NCBI GenBank assembly: GCA_008828725.1 | Contig: MEHQ01001214.1 | Span: 62,001-126,000, forward strand | Origin: Saccharina japonica | Lineage: Eukaryota > Sar > Phaeophyceae > Laminariales > Laminariaceae | Length of the DNA stretch: 64,000 nt | Reading direction: 5' to 3' | Shown: in pieces, positions 21,869 through 33,786 of the stretch | Position numbering within the stretch: position 1 is the stretch's first letter | Layout: every line of letters begins with the position of its first letter | Position numbers and translations under genes: made by a program | The notes under the pieces: model-generated | Seen by the model: the letters and a program-made list of their open reading frames with translations, nothing else | Told to the model about the DNA's origin: nothing | The model's database searches: none

Positions 21869-22397
21869 CCGTAATCATGCGAAGGTTCGCACCCATCGGA
21901 AGGTTGGCACCCGTCGGAGAGATAGCACCGGGGTGCGATAAAAAACACAAGGTAGAAATATGTATTCGTGTTTTCGCACCCCCATCGGAGAGATCGACCG
22001 GATAGAAATTTGAGGGCCACCGCAGCGGGTCTGTAGTAGGTAATATTATCATTTCTTTCATAATCCGATGAGATATCACCAGTGCGCCACTCCTCTCAAA
22101 CGTACTTTACCAACGCATGGTATATAGGTCAAGTCGTTTTACGTAGCTTTGAGTCATTTACGCAGCACCGTTGCCCCAGTACGGCCCGGTGTATTTCGAT
22201 TCAGCAGCGCACCCATCGGAGAGATCGCAGCGGGGGTGCGCCAAAATAGAAGAACGGCATGAGTTAATTGTGTTTCCGCACCCCCATCGGAGAGAACGCA
22301 CCCATCGGAGAGATAGCACCGGGGTGCGATAATAAACACAAAATAGAAACATTTAAAAACGCGATCGCACCCGGTGCGAACCTTCGCATGATTACGG
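21869..22397. mobile_element. TIR element with internal GCACCCATCGGAGAG repeats
   Basis: The ends share a ~25-bp inverted repeat beginning CCGTAATCATGCGAAGGTTC. The interior has at least five direct copies of a CCCATCGGAGAGA motif, several followed by GCACCGGGGTGCGATAA and an AAACACAA-TAGAAA stretch. It lies ~25 bases beyond the stop codon of the ankyrin-like gene at 22423 and may shape its 3' end. Confidence 0.75.
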
Positions 22398-22422
22398 TAC
22401 TCGAAGTACATCCACCAATCGC

Positions 22423-23811
22423 TTAGATATAAACATCCAACGTGCACCCGTTTGCTACTGCCCAGTGCACTATATCCGAGCGACCTGCTCTCGACGCACT
22501 CACGCACGTGCGGCTGTCCCAGGGGCAACCGTTACACCGGGCCCATTTAAGCACCTCGAAGTGACCCGCGCGGGCTGCTCTTGCGCAGATGGTTTCGTCC
22601 CAGGGGCACCCATTTTCCCGTGCCCATTGCAGCACGTCGAGGTGGCCCTCACTTGATGCTTCAGAGCAAATCGTGATATCCCAGGGGCAGCCATTACACC
22701 GCGCCCATTTGAGCACCTCGAGATGACCTCCCCTGGCTGCATAGAAACAGGTTTGAATATCCCAGTCGCAGCCGTTAGCTCTCGCCCACTGAACAGTGCC
22801 CAAGTGTCCACCAGCAGCGGCAGTACCACATGTACCGCTATCCCAGCCAAACCCCAAAGCCCTGGCCCACTGAAGCACAGGGAGGTGCCCACCGCTTGCC
22901 GCCTCAGTGCAGATACCTGAGCCGTCCCAGTCGTACGGGCTGGCGTGCATCCATTCCAGGATGTGGAGGTGACCTCTCCTAGCTGCCGCTTCGGGGGCCC
23001 TCGGGTATGAGGGACAGTCGTTGGCCATCATCCATACCACTGTACTCAGATGTCCGTTGGCAACAGCGGCCGTCAACGCGTGAGAGATCCAGGGACATCC
23101 TTGAGTCCTCGCCCACTGAAGCAGCTCCAGGTGACCCCCTTCAGCAGCAAACGTGCACGTTAGATTGTCCCAGTCGCAGGAGTTATCTCGCGCCCACCTA
23201 AGGACGTCCAGATGTCCGCCCCCAGCAGCCCTCGAACAAGTGGCACTGTTCCAGGGACACCTCTCGGAACGCGCCCACTGCAGCATCTCGAGATGCCCTA
23301 AACGGGCAGCCTCCGTGCAAACTCGCGTGGCCCAAAGGCAACCGACACCACGGGCCCACTTCAGCATGCTCAGGTCACCGGCGGTCGCAGCCGCTCGGCA
23401 CAACATCGTACGCCAACAGCAATCTTGGTCGAGCCCCCACTTGATCATTTGGAGATCTCCGCGGGCCGCAGCCCTGTAACACGCCGCCGACATCAACGAA
23501 CACCCGTTCGATACGGCGTACCGCAGAAGTTCTAAGCTGGAGTACTCGGCGATAAGCAGGCATATCGACGGACGTTTTTCCAGGCCGCCGTCGAAGCTCC
23601 ACTGTAGCTGAGATAAAGAGGTGTCCGCCGTTATCGATTGCGTGGTTCTAGGGAGCTTCCCCCAAGCGTTTCTCCAGTCCTTCGATACCTCGGCGAAAAA
23701 CGCGTACTGGTTGGATAGCAGTTCCGCCAGCAAGGTCATGATGTCCCTGTTGCCTTGAAGCGGAAACATCACTGCGGTAGGTTCTGTCTCGGTGACGTCC
23801 GTACCAAGCAT
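22423..23811 (-). CDS. F-box-like/ankyrin-like repeat protein (ANK-2)
   Basis: A 462-residue protein starting MLGTDVTETEP. The frame is open for 60 more codons upstream (ATG at 23991), but that segment has no similarity to the paralogues, so 23811 is preferred. Residues ~20-51 (GNRDIMTLLAELLSNQ...VSKDWRNAWG) form the shared F-box-like N-domain. After a linker ending SQLQWSFDGG, about 13 repeats of 27 residues follow with the CPWD/TC/AA/GHL/LQWAR pattern. Repeats 6 and 7 (WISHALTAAV, PSYPRAPEAA) lack the Cys/Trp core, as do their counterparts in the other copies. No signal peptide or membrane segment. The C-terminus is a partial repeat (CTLDVYI). The coding part is visibly more G+C-rich than its flanks. 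The role, protein binding and possibly ubiquitin-ligase targeting, is inferred. Confidence 0.9.
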   Translation of the reverse strand: MLGTDVTETEPTAVMFPLQGNRDIMTLLAELLSNQYAFFAEVSKDWRNAWGKLPRTTQSITADTSLSQLQWSFDGGLEKRPSICLLIAEYSSLELLRYAVSNGCSLMSAACYRAAARGDLQMIKWGLDQDCCWRTMLCRAAATAGDLSMLKWARGVGCLWATRVCTEAARLGHLEMLQWARSERCPWNSATCSRAAGGGHLDVLRWARDNSCDWDNLTCTFAAEGGHLELLQWARTQGCPWISHALTAAVANGHLSTVVWMMANDCPSYPRAPEAAARRGHLHILEWMHASPYDWDGSGICTEAASGGHLPVLQWARALGFGWDSGTCGTAAAGGHLGTVQWARANGCDWDIQTCFYAARGGHLEVLKWARCNGCPWDITICSEASSEGHLDVLQWARENGCPWDETICARAARAGHFEVLKWARCNGCPWDSRTCVSASRAGRSDIVHWAVANGCTLDVYI

Positions 23812-26800
23812 GATGTTTCTGTTCCGGAACGCGACGCAGTGTTTGGCAGAAAGGACACACGCGTTCGAGGTTTTGAGAGGCTTCACCAATCGGATAAAAC
23901 CATTCAGGACAAGGTTAGGCGAGTGGAGCGCAGCTCTAATCAAGCCCGCCCGCTCAGGCCGGAGTACGGTCTTAAACAACAAAGGAAACAAAATGTCGAA
24001 TAAGCCAGCCAGCTGTTATAGAGCCTTTGATGATGGTGGGCTTTCCAAAGAAGGTTCGCGGTGCGGTCCGAACGGGCAAGCGAGACACGAAAAATGCGAC
24101 AGCCTAAGCCGAGTGATCGCAACGTGCAGTGACTGGGTCGGGTTCATATATATTCCGCATCCCAGGTCTAAAGCGAACCTTTTCAAATATGCAAGTGCAT
24201 TTGTTCTACTGAAAGACTTTCGACACGGTTTGCTTTAGTACAAATATGATGTTTGGCGATTCTTACAAATAACAAGGACCTCGTAGGAACGTCACAACGA
24301 CCGCTACAGCTGGAGCCACACTGTCAAAATACACACATTCGAATACACCTGCCAACAGCTACCCTTAAGATATATGTTACGGTAGGATAACTAGTCAAAA
24401 TGTATGTTAGACATTGGGCAAGGGCTGATACGTCCGAGGGGGCATGGAGTGAATAAACACACGACACGCAGTAAGACGTGGAAGTGTTCAGGGCGTAAGC
24501 TTTATTTCTACCCATCCGCCGGAGGATTAAAAAACAAAAAAAATGGGCTAAGGGCGCAAGTTATGCCTCTATCGATGGGATGAAAGCACCATCCAACAAC
24601 ATGCGAGCGCGTCGCATGTAGACATACGTCCTGCTGTGCGATGTCGAGCTACGTACGAGGGCGTGTGTGTCCCTTCCTTGGTACGACGACTTGCGCAGTA
24701 GAGACAGGCATGGTTGTAATTGCGGTTACTGTAGTGAAAATATCTATGAAAAGGGTTGCATTCTCGAACGGCTTCAAAACGGCACAGTGCCGCGAGTAAA
24801 GAAACATACCAAACGAACATTTGGCACAGCAGCCGTTAACGTAGAGGCGTGCTCGCGAGATGACAGCATGATACTATTTCACCGCGGATATGCAGTTGCT
24901 TTCGACAAGGCAACTGTAAAACCTGACAGGGTGTACTTGTGTACTTCGTATTAGTTCAATAGGCGTACGAATATGATGTCCACTACAATACAAGTGCAGG
25001 ATAACGTGGTGTTTATATATTACTACTTTGTCTAGAAGTGAAGTATTATTGTTGTTATCAGCGTACGCCGTCTATGGTATAGTGTGGCAGACCTGCGCCA
25101 TGCCAACCGGCTGGGGAGGAGGGGGGGGGGGTACTTATTTCGTGCACGGCCGTAGTCGTATGACCATAGACCCTCGCATCCCTACAATGCCGGGACGGAG
25201 CACGTTGGGTTTTCACCAACCAGGCAGACATTGCTTGTAAGGGGATAATCTCAGCACGAGTGAGCTTGGGTCACGAGGTGCGGTGAAGGTAGCCAGAAGG
25301 AGGCATATAAACTTGTATTACTTCTTCCCAGAAGATGAAGTCCGCAGAAGAGAAGGAACTACCGAAGAGAAGAGTACGCGCGGCGTGCGTGTTCCGCCGA
25401 AAACATCCCCGAGACCCCCAAATGTTCAACCAAGATAAATCAAAATCCTCTCATGTGGAACTCCCCAAATATCCGTACGTATGTCATTTGCGGTTGTATC
25501 TATCAGACGCTGTACGAGTATGTTATTTCAGCTTGCACCAAGCGCGAAGCGCCGTGAGGTATTGGGCGAGTCGCATGGAGGGTGAGCAGCATCCTGCTAA
25601 GAACCGCCTGTGAGGCGGACTTGCATATGGACGACAGCCTCCAATGAATTGAATTATTATCTGGTGTGGCCACTTCCAGAGACAGCAATGGATATCACTA
25701 CGTATCTGCCTCGTGGATGCCTTACCATATACCCACTACGTGATACGATAATTCCCCTTGTGTGGAGATGAGGTCATCAACCCTGCACAAATGATCTAAC
25801 AAGACCGCCAGCATGGGTGACCGCCAAAAAAAACAAAAAACGGTACCCTGGTTGTCGAGCTCACGCAGTGAGAGGCGTGTTTTACAGCGTCGTTGCCAAC
25901 CGACGCCAACCCAACCTATAAAAATAATATATGTATAGGAGGGGGGGGGGGGGGTACGACGGTTTGGCACAAGAGTACATAAACTATTGAGGATTTCAAG
26001 TGGTGTGTACTGTAGGGAGTGATTTAGTGGAGTGTGGAAATGTTTCACTCCGTGTGCTGGCGAAAGGCCAGCACGAGGAGCAACACTAAGCCGCATACCC
26101 GAGCGAAAGTGCGAAATATCGAGGCGAGCCGATGCGGAGTATCAAGCTAAAAGGCGTTCGTATGGAAAAGCAGCATACCGGCAAAAGGATGGCGTGACGC
26201 GCGGAATAGTACAATGTCACAGGCTAAAGTGTAAAACGGCGATAAACCTTCGACGTGGATCACCAAGCCCAACCAAAGGCATTATTGTTAGAACACAGAA
26301 CGCCGGGAAAGATCTAGCGTGAGGTGCGGACTAGTACGATGCCACGGGCGAAGGTATTAAATATCGACCAAAGGTCGACCAACAGTACAAAGCCAACCCC
26401 CCCCCTAACCAATGTCAACCTTTGAACGTTTGAGAAGCAATGGACCGTGGGTTTAAAGATAGTTGCCGATATAGCGTCTTCTGGTCTAGTACACCATCGG
26501 GAGTGTCGCGTGATTGTCCGTTCCTGGCCACTCAGCTGGGGGGGGTGTTACGGCGGTGCAACTAGATATAGTGCGCAACAATTGAAGGCGCCAAGCAGCA
26601 AAGTCACCAACGCCGGCACCTGTTCACCACAAGGACCCTGGTAGTGTCAATGCACGAGCTCGGCCCAAACTAAACAGTGTGTTAGGCAGAAGTTGACAAT
26701 GGCCAAGTGACCCTCAAAGATCAGTTATCACGAGCGGATGGCGATAACGGGAAACAAGTAGCATACCACAAACTATCCTTGACCTGATAGTATGTTGACC

Positions 26801-27289
26801 AGACGAAAAGCTGTATCAGTACAGCTGATGTACTGCTGTAGTACACGGGTGGGTGGATCGAATGGTACGTGGGTCGATAGGTTGGTGCGTGGGTGACAGG
26901 CCCTCGTTTATTTTAGTTTTGTGTGTTTTAAAGGTGTTTATTTTGGTCCGCTGCAAAGGCTCCGCGTGAATGCCGGCATCATAGTGTGTAACATACCTGG
27001 ATCGCTGGATCGCGTAATAAGAGGGTGTGGATGGTGGCCCTGATCGTTTTTTGGCATTCGGTTTTGTCCGCTATACAGGCCCCGCCCTGGCATAGTTCGA
27101 CGTACCACTAGTACTGTAGTAATTTTCCTACGTCGTGTACTGCTGTGTACATCGCTAAATGTAGTACCCGTGACTTAAAGTAATACACGGAATATATATA
27201 TATAAATACGTTTTGGTGTTTTGAGTTCGATATTGCGACGAGATAAAATCCCAACTCCCCTGCCTGCCCATATAACTGCCTACTGGGGC
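23812..27289. other. No gene recognised; one dispersed repeat
   Basis: Only the dispersed repeat at 25129-25229 is supported. Poly-G runs lie at about 25121-25130 and 25940-25953. Frames at 23792-24238, 24667-24954 and 26032-26322 (+) are open but show no motif, and the first overlaps the 5' side of ANK-2 antisense. Confidence 0.45.
25129..25229 (-). repeat. Dispersed repeat, partner at 397-497
   Basis: Reverse-complement copy of the 397-497 spacer segment, almost identical through the GCATTGTAGGGATGCGAGGG core. Here it stands alone, without the 260-bp arms of the element at 1-915. Confidence 0.8.
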
Positions 27290-27828
27290 TTGTTACTGCT
27301 CGCGCGCACCATAATAACCGATGCCCCGTTTGGCGGCCTACGGTGGGCAGCTTATCCGTGACTCGACGCGCTCGTACCGTATTCTCGCGTTTCTCCGTGT
27401 CTTTGTTTCTCGTTTGCGAATCCCCCACCTCGAGCCCCACAAAGCTGCTCTGCCTAGCTATTAATATGAAGAATGCCCCCTCATTCAGTATCTCTCCGCC
27501 GCGTGGGCTTCAGATCCAGGAGTCGAAATCCCGTCAAGCCTTCCCACTCCAAACCTTCTGCGATGGTTGCTATTGCGCACCTTCTAGGCAACTTCTACCG
27601 TGGGCAAAAGTAAAACCTAGAGTATATGGCACAATGACTGGCGTAGGGTACTGCACGTGTTCAATAAAACTCCATACTATATAGAGGGGTGGGGGAAAGG
27701 ACCCTGTTCCAAAGTCAAAATAACATCAACTGCAGAAGGAAAAGAAGTGACCCGTACCAAGCTCACTCTACTTACAGCTGATAGCTCAAAAGTCATCTAC
27801 AGTAGTAGTAGTATTCGATTACAGTACA

Positions 27829-27989
27829 GGACACCTAATAAGCAACAGACTAGTAAGAAAGCCAGGCTGAGATATAAAGGAAAATAAGAAATTCGAGAGT
27901 CGTTATCTTGAAATTAGTGTAGAAAGCACCCTCTCTATCATAAAAAAAACCCAGCCTGGGCCGGATTTCCTGTTTCTTATTAGGTGTCC
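27829..27989. mobile_element. MITE-D, 161 bp
   Basis: Ends are GGACACCTAATAAG and CTTATTAGGTGTCC, flanked by TACAGTAC and GTACTGTA, which extend the inverted repeat. The interior carries a GAGTCGTTATCTTGAAAT block and a TAGAAAGCACCCTCTC block. A second copy in inverse orientation lies at 33628-33773. Confidence 0.9.
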
Positions 27990-28312
27990 GGTACTGTAGT
28001 GGGGAGGATGGCTGTAGTGGCCGAAACGCTACCGATGTCGCATACGTATGCTCACCTGGTTCACGTCTCTAGAAGGGTCGCCGTTAGCAAGTGTCACAGG
28101 AGGCGCTCGATCTGTGTGCAAGACAAGAGTTACGCGATATATGGCGGAAACCGAGTTTACAAGGCTGAACCTCTTGTAGCGTTTGTTTTTTCGACGTTTT
28201 CAGGCTACATTCCCTACAATGGCGTCGGAGGCAGAACGTGATAATATGAAGAGTGAGGTTGGTGGTTCGATTTTCACCTTCATTACATACAACAAAAAAA
28301 TGGGAAATACGT

Positions 28313-29241
28313 TAGGGCAAATGCCAAAATCAGGTATACCTGATCCATTTGAGACAAAATCAGGTATGTACTAAAAACAGGTAAAAAACGCACGCCACGA
28401 ACGGTGTTTTTCAAGACTTTTTGGCTGTGAGAAAAATTAAAACATACCTTTTGAATTTGCGCCTGAATAGCAGAATGGTTGCGAATGTACGTGTCCTCCG
28501 AACTTTGGATCAGTGTTGTATATTGTTTTTTGTACGGGTATTAATATATATATATGTCGTATGCTTCCATTGCTCTCGTGATCACACTCACTTCTACGAC
28601 GTGTATTTCCGTATTCTTGTACTGGTACCAGGTATGTATATACAGCAGGGGTCCCCCAATGAGGCGGTGGTGTGCCAGAGCAATAGGGGACCGCCTTATA
28701 GAGGGAAGCCGCCTTATTCATTCCTGGTTATGAGTGCGATTCCCCAGTCGCGCCAAGCGAATTTGACCGCCTTATATCGGGATACCGCCTGACTCGGGCG
28801 GCCTTTTTGGGGGACCCCCACTGTAGTCGTAGCCACATCGATAGCATACGAACAAAACATCGAGTTGATCTGAAACTGAACTGCTCGCTTTCCGTACCGT
28901 GTCAGCAAGCAGGAGTACGTAAACATATATTACAACAGGTCCATCGTGCTGTATGCGCGCGTATGATACGCTCTGTAGTCGTTGTGGCCTGTCTCCGTGT
29001 CGGGCGTATAGGAGACAGCGTAGGTATGACCTCTGATTGGCTCGAAATACGCCAAAATCAGTTGAAAGCTAGACAAAGTAGACAAATCCAGGTGTACCTG
29101 ACCATTTTATGCCAAAATCAGGTACGATGTGAGGCTGGCCAATGGCAGGTGTCCTTGCGTGTGATTTGTACTTGGTTTTAGTGTTGTACCTGTTTTTGGC
29201 ACCAGAGTGACCAGGTGTACCTGATTTTGGCTAAAACCCTA
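28313..29241. mobile_element. TIR element with CAGGTRTACCTG ends, ~930 bp
   Basis: The left end is TAGGG, six bases, then GCCAAAATCAGG and TATACCTGAT. The right end is its inverted counterpart (GGTGTACCTGATTTTGGC, six bases, then CCCTA). An additional GCCAAAATCAGG lies inside near 29113. MITE-B (28648-28819) is nested within. Interior ORFs have no transposase signature. Confidence 0.7.
28648..28819. mobile_element. MITE-B, 172 bp
   Basis: Bounded by GGGGTCCCCCA and GGGGGACCCC. Inside are several GACCGCCTTATA / ACCGCCTTATTCATTCC motifs in direct and inverted form. The second copy, at 51082-51259, shares most of the sequence in the same orientation. The flanks TACAGCA and ACTGTAG resemble those of MITE-D. 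Confidence 0.9.
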
Positions 29242-30034
29242 TGTATCAAGAACCTGAAAAACACACTCACTCACATTGAAAACACTCAGCGGGAAGGAAC
29301 GATGAAAGCAAATAAATGCGATAATTGCATACTGAGCCCGGTACCGAGAAAGTCGAAGGTGAAACTTGAATACTCAGAGTATCATCGGGGTTCCTGGATA
29401 CAAGTCAGGTATAGTGTTAGTGTTAGAGAATGTGGCTGAAAGTATTGTAGTCTTGGTGACTCGCTAAATCGGGCTACGAGTAGGACAGGAATAAGGACGG
29501 TTCGGTCGACTGACTCACATTCTCTTGATGAGAGGAGGCCGTGGCGCGGTGAGGTTTCTTTCCCGAATCCCTGCTATCATGTGTCGACTACACTTGCCTC
29601 TAGCCTATTGTCGACTACCAGGTGCCTGGTAATCTATTGAGATGGCTGTCCACGCAGAAAAGAGGAAACCAAAAGTTGCAAGTCTTTGTCGGGCGTTTTT
29701 CCCGCGGGCTCAGGGGTAGTTACTCGTTGTTGTTTTAGTCGGCTCCCGAGCTGCGAGGCTGGAGGGTCCTATAACCATACACCTGCCACGGAAATAACAA
29801 CCGATTGTTCGCACGATCGCTAGAAGGCTTTCGCTGTCTTGGCTGCGTGTCCTTGCAACCCACTCTGTAGATACAGCATAAACTACTGAAGTATAACTAA
29901 CTGTCGTGCTTCGTCCATACTTGTGCTTGTTCGTAGTCCAACTCAGCTGTATGTACTCTTCTTGTATCATCACTACGACGTACACACACATATACGTGCA
30001 CAGCTATAGCAAGCAGTAGTAGTAGTAGTGCTTC

Positions 30035-30035
<1 letters not shown>

Positions 30036-30074
<39 letters not shown>
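30036..30074 (+). repeat. (CTG)13 microsatellite
   Basis: Thirteen CTG units, preceded by a TAG/GTA trinucleotide stretch. Confidence 0.95.
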
Positions 30075-30078
<4 letters not shown>

Positions 30079-30770
30079 CATGCACAACAGTACTACTTGC
30101 CGTACTGCTGCTGCTATGTATTTGAAACGCTGCCGGTATCGGCTGGCAATCAATGCGTACCCGTTACTCGTATATAATACGAGCTGCTAACGAGAAACGA
30201 GACTGCGGGCTGTTTCGTTGTGTGGCCTCTTCAGACTTTGTGGAACTCCCTGATTTTTTTGTGTTTGCTCCTGGGTGTGGTGACTGGATGACCACTTTCC
30301 CATTGGTGGTGTTGTGGTGTTGGTTAGTGGTGAGTTCGTTTCACGAGTTGTACCCGTACAATCTGCAGCTTTCGTTGTACGTGGAGTTTGCTACGGAGTT
30401 CAGTCTCCCGACGCTTTCGTACTGCAGGACGGAAGGTGAGGCCGTGAATGTTGTATAGATGAGCAGGAGATGAGCAGTATTTGAGGGTGTTACTTTATCC
30501 ACGCAGTGTGGTGTCTTCTTGTAACTCGTAAATCTCTCAACACACGACGAGCGGTTGTGCAGGACAAAGGCAGCAGCGAGCTGTGACTTTTGGATGAGTT
30601 TTAGTGTTTGTTGTGAAACGTTCATCGATGGTATGGTCAATAATTGCAGGATAGTGTGTTCGGCTAGATGCTTACTCTGTTGTTGTAGATATGGACGCAG
30701 ACGTTTCGCGGGACTTAATTTTGCTGTAACAAATTCGCTGCGGTCCGCGCTTGAGTGTTGGCGCAAAAGT

Positions 30771-33069
30771 CATTTGGAAAATTACTCCATCAAAATTTAC
30801 CCCGGAGGCAGAAGTTGCGGCTTTGGAGAAGTGACTTATCTTGGTGCCTTCTTACTTCTCCATATGATTTTACCCCGAGGAAAATTCCAGACCCTTCGTC
30901 CCTGTGTCGTACAGCAGTACGAATATATATGTATAGTTATGTTTGTGAAATTTTCGCACTTTTCGCAACTTTTCTCTCCGCGCGAGCGCTTTTCGGCAAA
31001 ACGCTAAGTACCCCGACACGGGAGGCCCGGCCGGACACATTGGTCGAGGTTTGGGCTCGATCCGAGCTCTGTGGCTCGCGTGGCGGGCGCTCGAAGTTTT
31101 TTTTCCCGCGGGAGTGGATAAGCCGATTTCCCGGGTTTTCTGCATGAGGCCGTATTTTTGTACGTACGTGCCAGTAAATAATAATGTTCTTTTTTATTTT
31201 TTAGATTTTGTCTGTTTTTTGCTCTCTCACATGCACACAGGCCAGAAACATGTACTCGTACCAGATAGACAACAGACAACATGCACAGGGCACGGCGATA
31301 CAGCGTTGCCGCCCACACCAGTAGTAGGGGAACATCGTGCGTGAGTGGCACATCCATCTGCGCTGTATTGCTGTGGCTAGCTGTGTCCATCGGAGGAACC
31401 TGCGGTCTAGAAACCTCACTATCTGTCTACGTACCTTTTTCTGTTCTGCTGGTATGTGTGACAGACCCACGCTTACTATGACCGGAAGTATAATGACCGC
31501 TTTGAATAAATAGGAGTACCTCAACTACTGCTGTCCTTATATTTTCCGTTTTTTTTGTTTCCCTGAAGCTCACTCCAGAAATCCACGAGACATCAAACAC
31601 CATGCAACGAATACGAACAACGCCACAGCCCCGGCTAGAAGCACAAGCAGCACACGTTTCTGTGGCGGGTCCACCGTATACTGCTGTGGTTATTAAGTAT
31701 AGTGGTTGCTTTATGCAGGCTTGCATCCGTCATCAGGCTTCTGCTGCTGCTGCTTGCTGCTGTTGTGCTTGCATTATGTATGTGCGGTGTGCGACCTGTC
31801 GTGCCTCTGACGCACAACGACAAATAATACTGCTGTACCAGTACATACATGGAAAATGTATCTTTAACAACATAGTCAAACGGTCAATGTGTCCGATTTC
31901 AAATTTGAAGGATTGAGTTCGATCCTTGGCGATGCCTTCGTATACGCTTTTTTTTCTACTTTTTTTTTCTACTTTTTTTGCATTGTACGTAACAAAACCA
32001 AGTGGGTTTCTTAGGCAGGGAGAGTTCCAGCCCTTTCTTCGGTGCATCCTTTTCTGCTTCTTCTGCAAATATTATCCCACCACTCCTGTGCATGTGTCAC
32101 GTGTGCGTGCGTTTACGGTGTGTGCCGTGTGTCATGCGTGCATGTATGTGCAGCGTATCACGCTTGGAGTATTTTCAAACATTTTTTTACCGGGAGTCCT
32201 CGGTTTTGTGCGGGATGGCCCTTCCTTCGCTTGAGCTCCACAACAATTAAATATTGGCAAATACGTTTGGCGGGATCTCTAAGAGTCAATAGTAAAGTTT
32301 CCACCATATTTCCGAGTATGTTTTTCATCCCCAAAAATACAGGTGCAGCTCTAAAAAGGTCTACATTCATGAAACGTAGTAGTACCAGATATTTCATAGC
32401 GTCGTATTTATGTACTACGAATTGAATACAATATGATATGCGTATGATGCAATATCGCATGCTGTTGTAGTAGGTTTTCGATTCGTCCTTGCGCCACTCC
32501 CCTAGGCACGTCCCGGAGGGGAACCTTGTACGAAGTATGTTCTTTGCATTTAGCATTTATTTAGCCTGTACCTGGTACAGCAGTAGTAGACACACAGCAC
32601 AAGTACTCGTAAATACTTCGTATTTACATAATAGGCGTAGACGCGCAGCACAGGCAACAGCAAGCAAGCAGCGGCAAGCAGCACAGAGGGTATCCCGACT
32701 CCCACAGTAGCCTGGCAACCCGTAAAAACAGACCGACCGCCGCAGAGAGCACGAAGGCTCGAAACGGGAGCTAGTGTATAGCGGTGTGGACACGCGGTGG
32801 TGGAAGGCGTCCAGCCTAAGGCAAGGTCTTCGCCGACGGCTCGCATAACGTAGAATAAGCTGGAAACACATGAAGATGAAAGCTGCTCGCTGCGTGCTTT
32901 GCTTTTGCTACGACGTATCGGGTTTGTTGTTGCTGCTGCTACAACGAGTTTTGCTTAAGGTGCGACTGCCTGCCAATACGTAGCGACAGTAGCGGCGGCA
33001 CTGCTGCTAGCTACGGTACTTGTTTGCTTGGAGTTCTCCGGTCCTTGGACCGGAGACTCAGAAAGCATA
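30771..33069. other. No gene recognised
   Basis: Contains ATAT-rich stretches near 30925, poly-T runs near 31950-31980 and short CTG runs near 31740. Frames of 90-150 codons exist (for example 32042-32425 and 31051-31344, +), but they overlap one another in several frames and show no motif. Confidence 0.45.
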
Positions 33070-33228
33070 ATTCCAAAAGTGTTCCCGATTTTCAAGATAA
33101 TAGGCGTGACAAAAGTGGCCCCAGTTTTCAAGTCAATCAGCGTGACAAAAGTGGCCCCAGTTTTCAAGTCAATCAGCGTGACAAAAGTGGCCCCAGTTTT
33201 CAAGTCAATCAGCGTGACAGAAAAGTGA
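33070..33228 (+). repeat. 36-bp tandem repeat (minisatellite)
   Basis: Units start at 33106, 33142 and 33178 with GTGACAAAAGTGGCCCCAGT, preceded by a degenerate unit at 33070 and followed by a partial one at 33214. Because 36 is a multiple of three, one frame reads a 12-residue repeat (VTKVAPVFKSIS), but no start codon or gene context supports translation. Confidence 0.95.
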
Positions 33229-33627
33229 CCCCCTCTCATCATACCACGGGTACCCCCTTGTCCCCTCGACCCTCAAAGCCCGTTCTTGGCTTACAGCAGC
33301 GGCGTCGCGACAGTTTTTGCACGCCTCGACAGCCAAGCACACACCATGGGCCTCGGCCGAGTATCAGCAACAGAGGTGGGGTGTGCGCGACACGCCGAGG
33401 ACAACAGCGCGAACAGAGCAGATCAGCACGCAAACACGCCGAGCACTGAGTGACCTTGAGGAGTTCCACATCTGTGATGAATATTGTTTGCGCAGGGGGA
33501 AGGGGGGTTGTGATGATCTGGGAGCTGCGAAGGTCGCGCTGGCGCGGGTATGAGTACATGCAACGCCTCGCCACGTGTATGAGTACATATCACAGCAGCA
33601 GCAGCACAACAGCAGTAGTACAGTACA

Positions 33628-33773
33628 GGACACCTAATAAGAAACAAGGAATATGGTCCAGGCTCGATTTGGTATTTGCGAGAGGGTGCTTTCTACACTG
33701 ATTTCAAGATAACGACTCCCGAATTTCTTATTTTCCTCTAAATCCTCATTAGCCTGTTTCTTATTAGGTGTCC
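33628..33773. mobile_element. MITE-D copy 2, 146 bp
   Basis: Same GGACACCTAATAAG termini as 27829-27989, inverse orientation, with the CTTTCTACACTGATTTCAAG core matching. The flanks CAGTACA and CCTGTACTG continue the inverted repeat. Confidence 0.9.
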
Positions 33774-33786
33774 TCCTGTACTGCTG

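Larger units (their letters stand above)
27290..30700 (+). repeat. Dispersed repeat, copy B, interrupted by MITEs
   Basis: Collinear with 2640-4150 but enlarged. Similarity covers about 27300-27800, 27995-28030, 29450-29600 and 30200-30600. The extra length includes MITE-D at 27829 and the 28313-29241 element. The sequence on either side of the MITE-D insertion matches neighbouring parts of copy A (near 3150 and 3200), so MITE-D arrived after the copies separated. A (CTG)13 tract (30036-30074) is also specific to this copy. No long frame is conserved between copies. Confidence 0.5.

Noticed and set aside
23812..23991. 60-codon N-terminal extension of ANK-2
   Set aside because: No similarity to the other family members; the 23811 ATG matches their layout.
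33028..33228. 12-residue repeat peptide VTKVAPVFKSIS
   Set aside because: A 36-bp minisatellite in a chance frame; no ATG or gene context.
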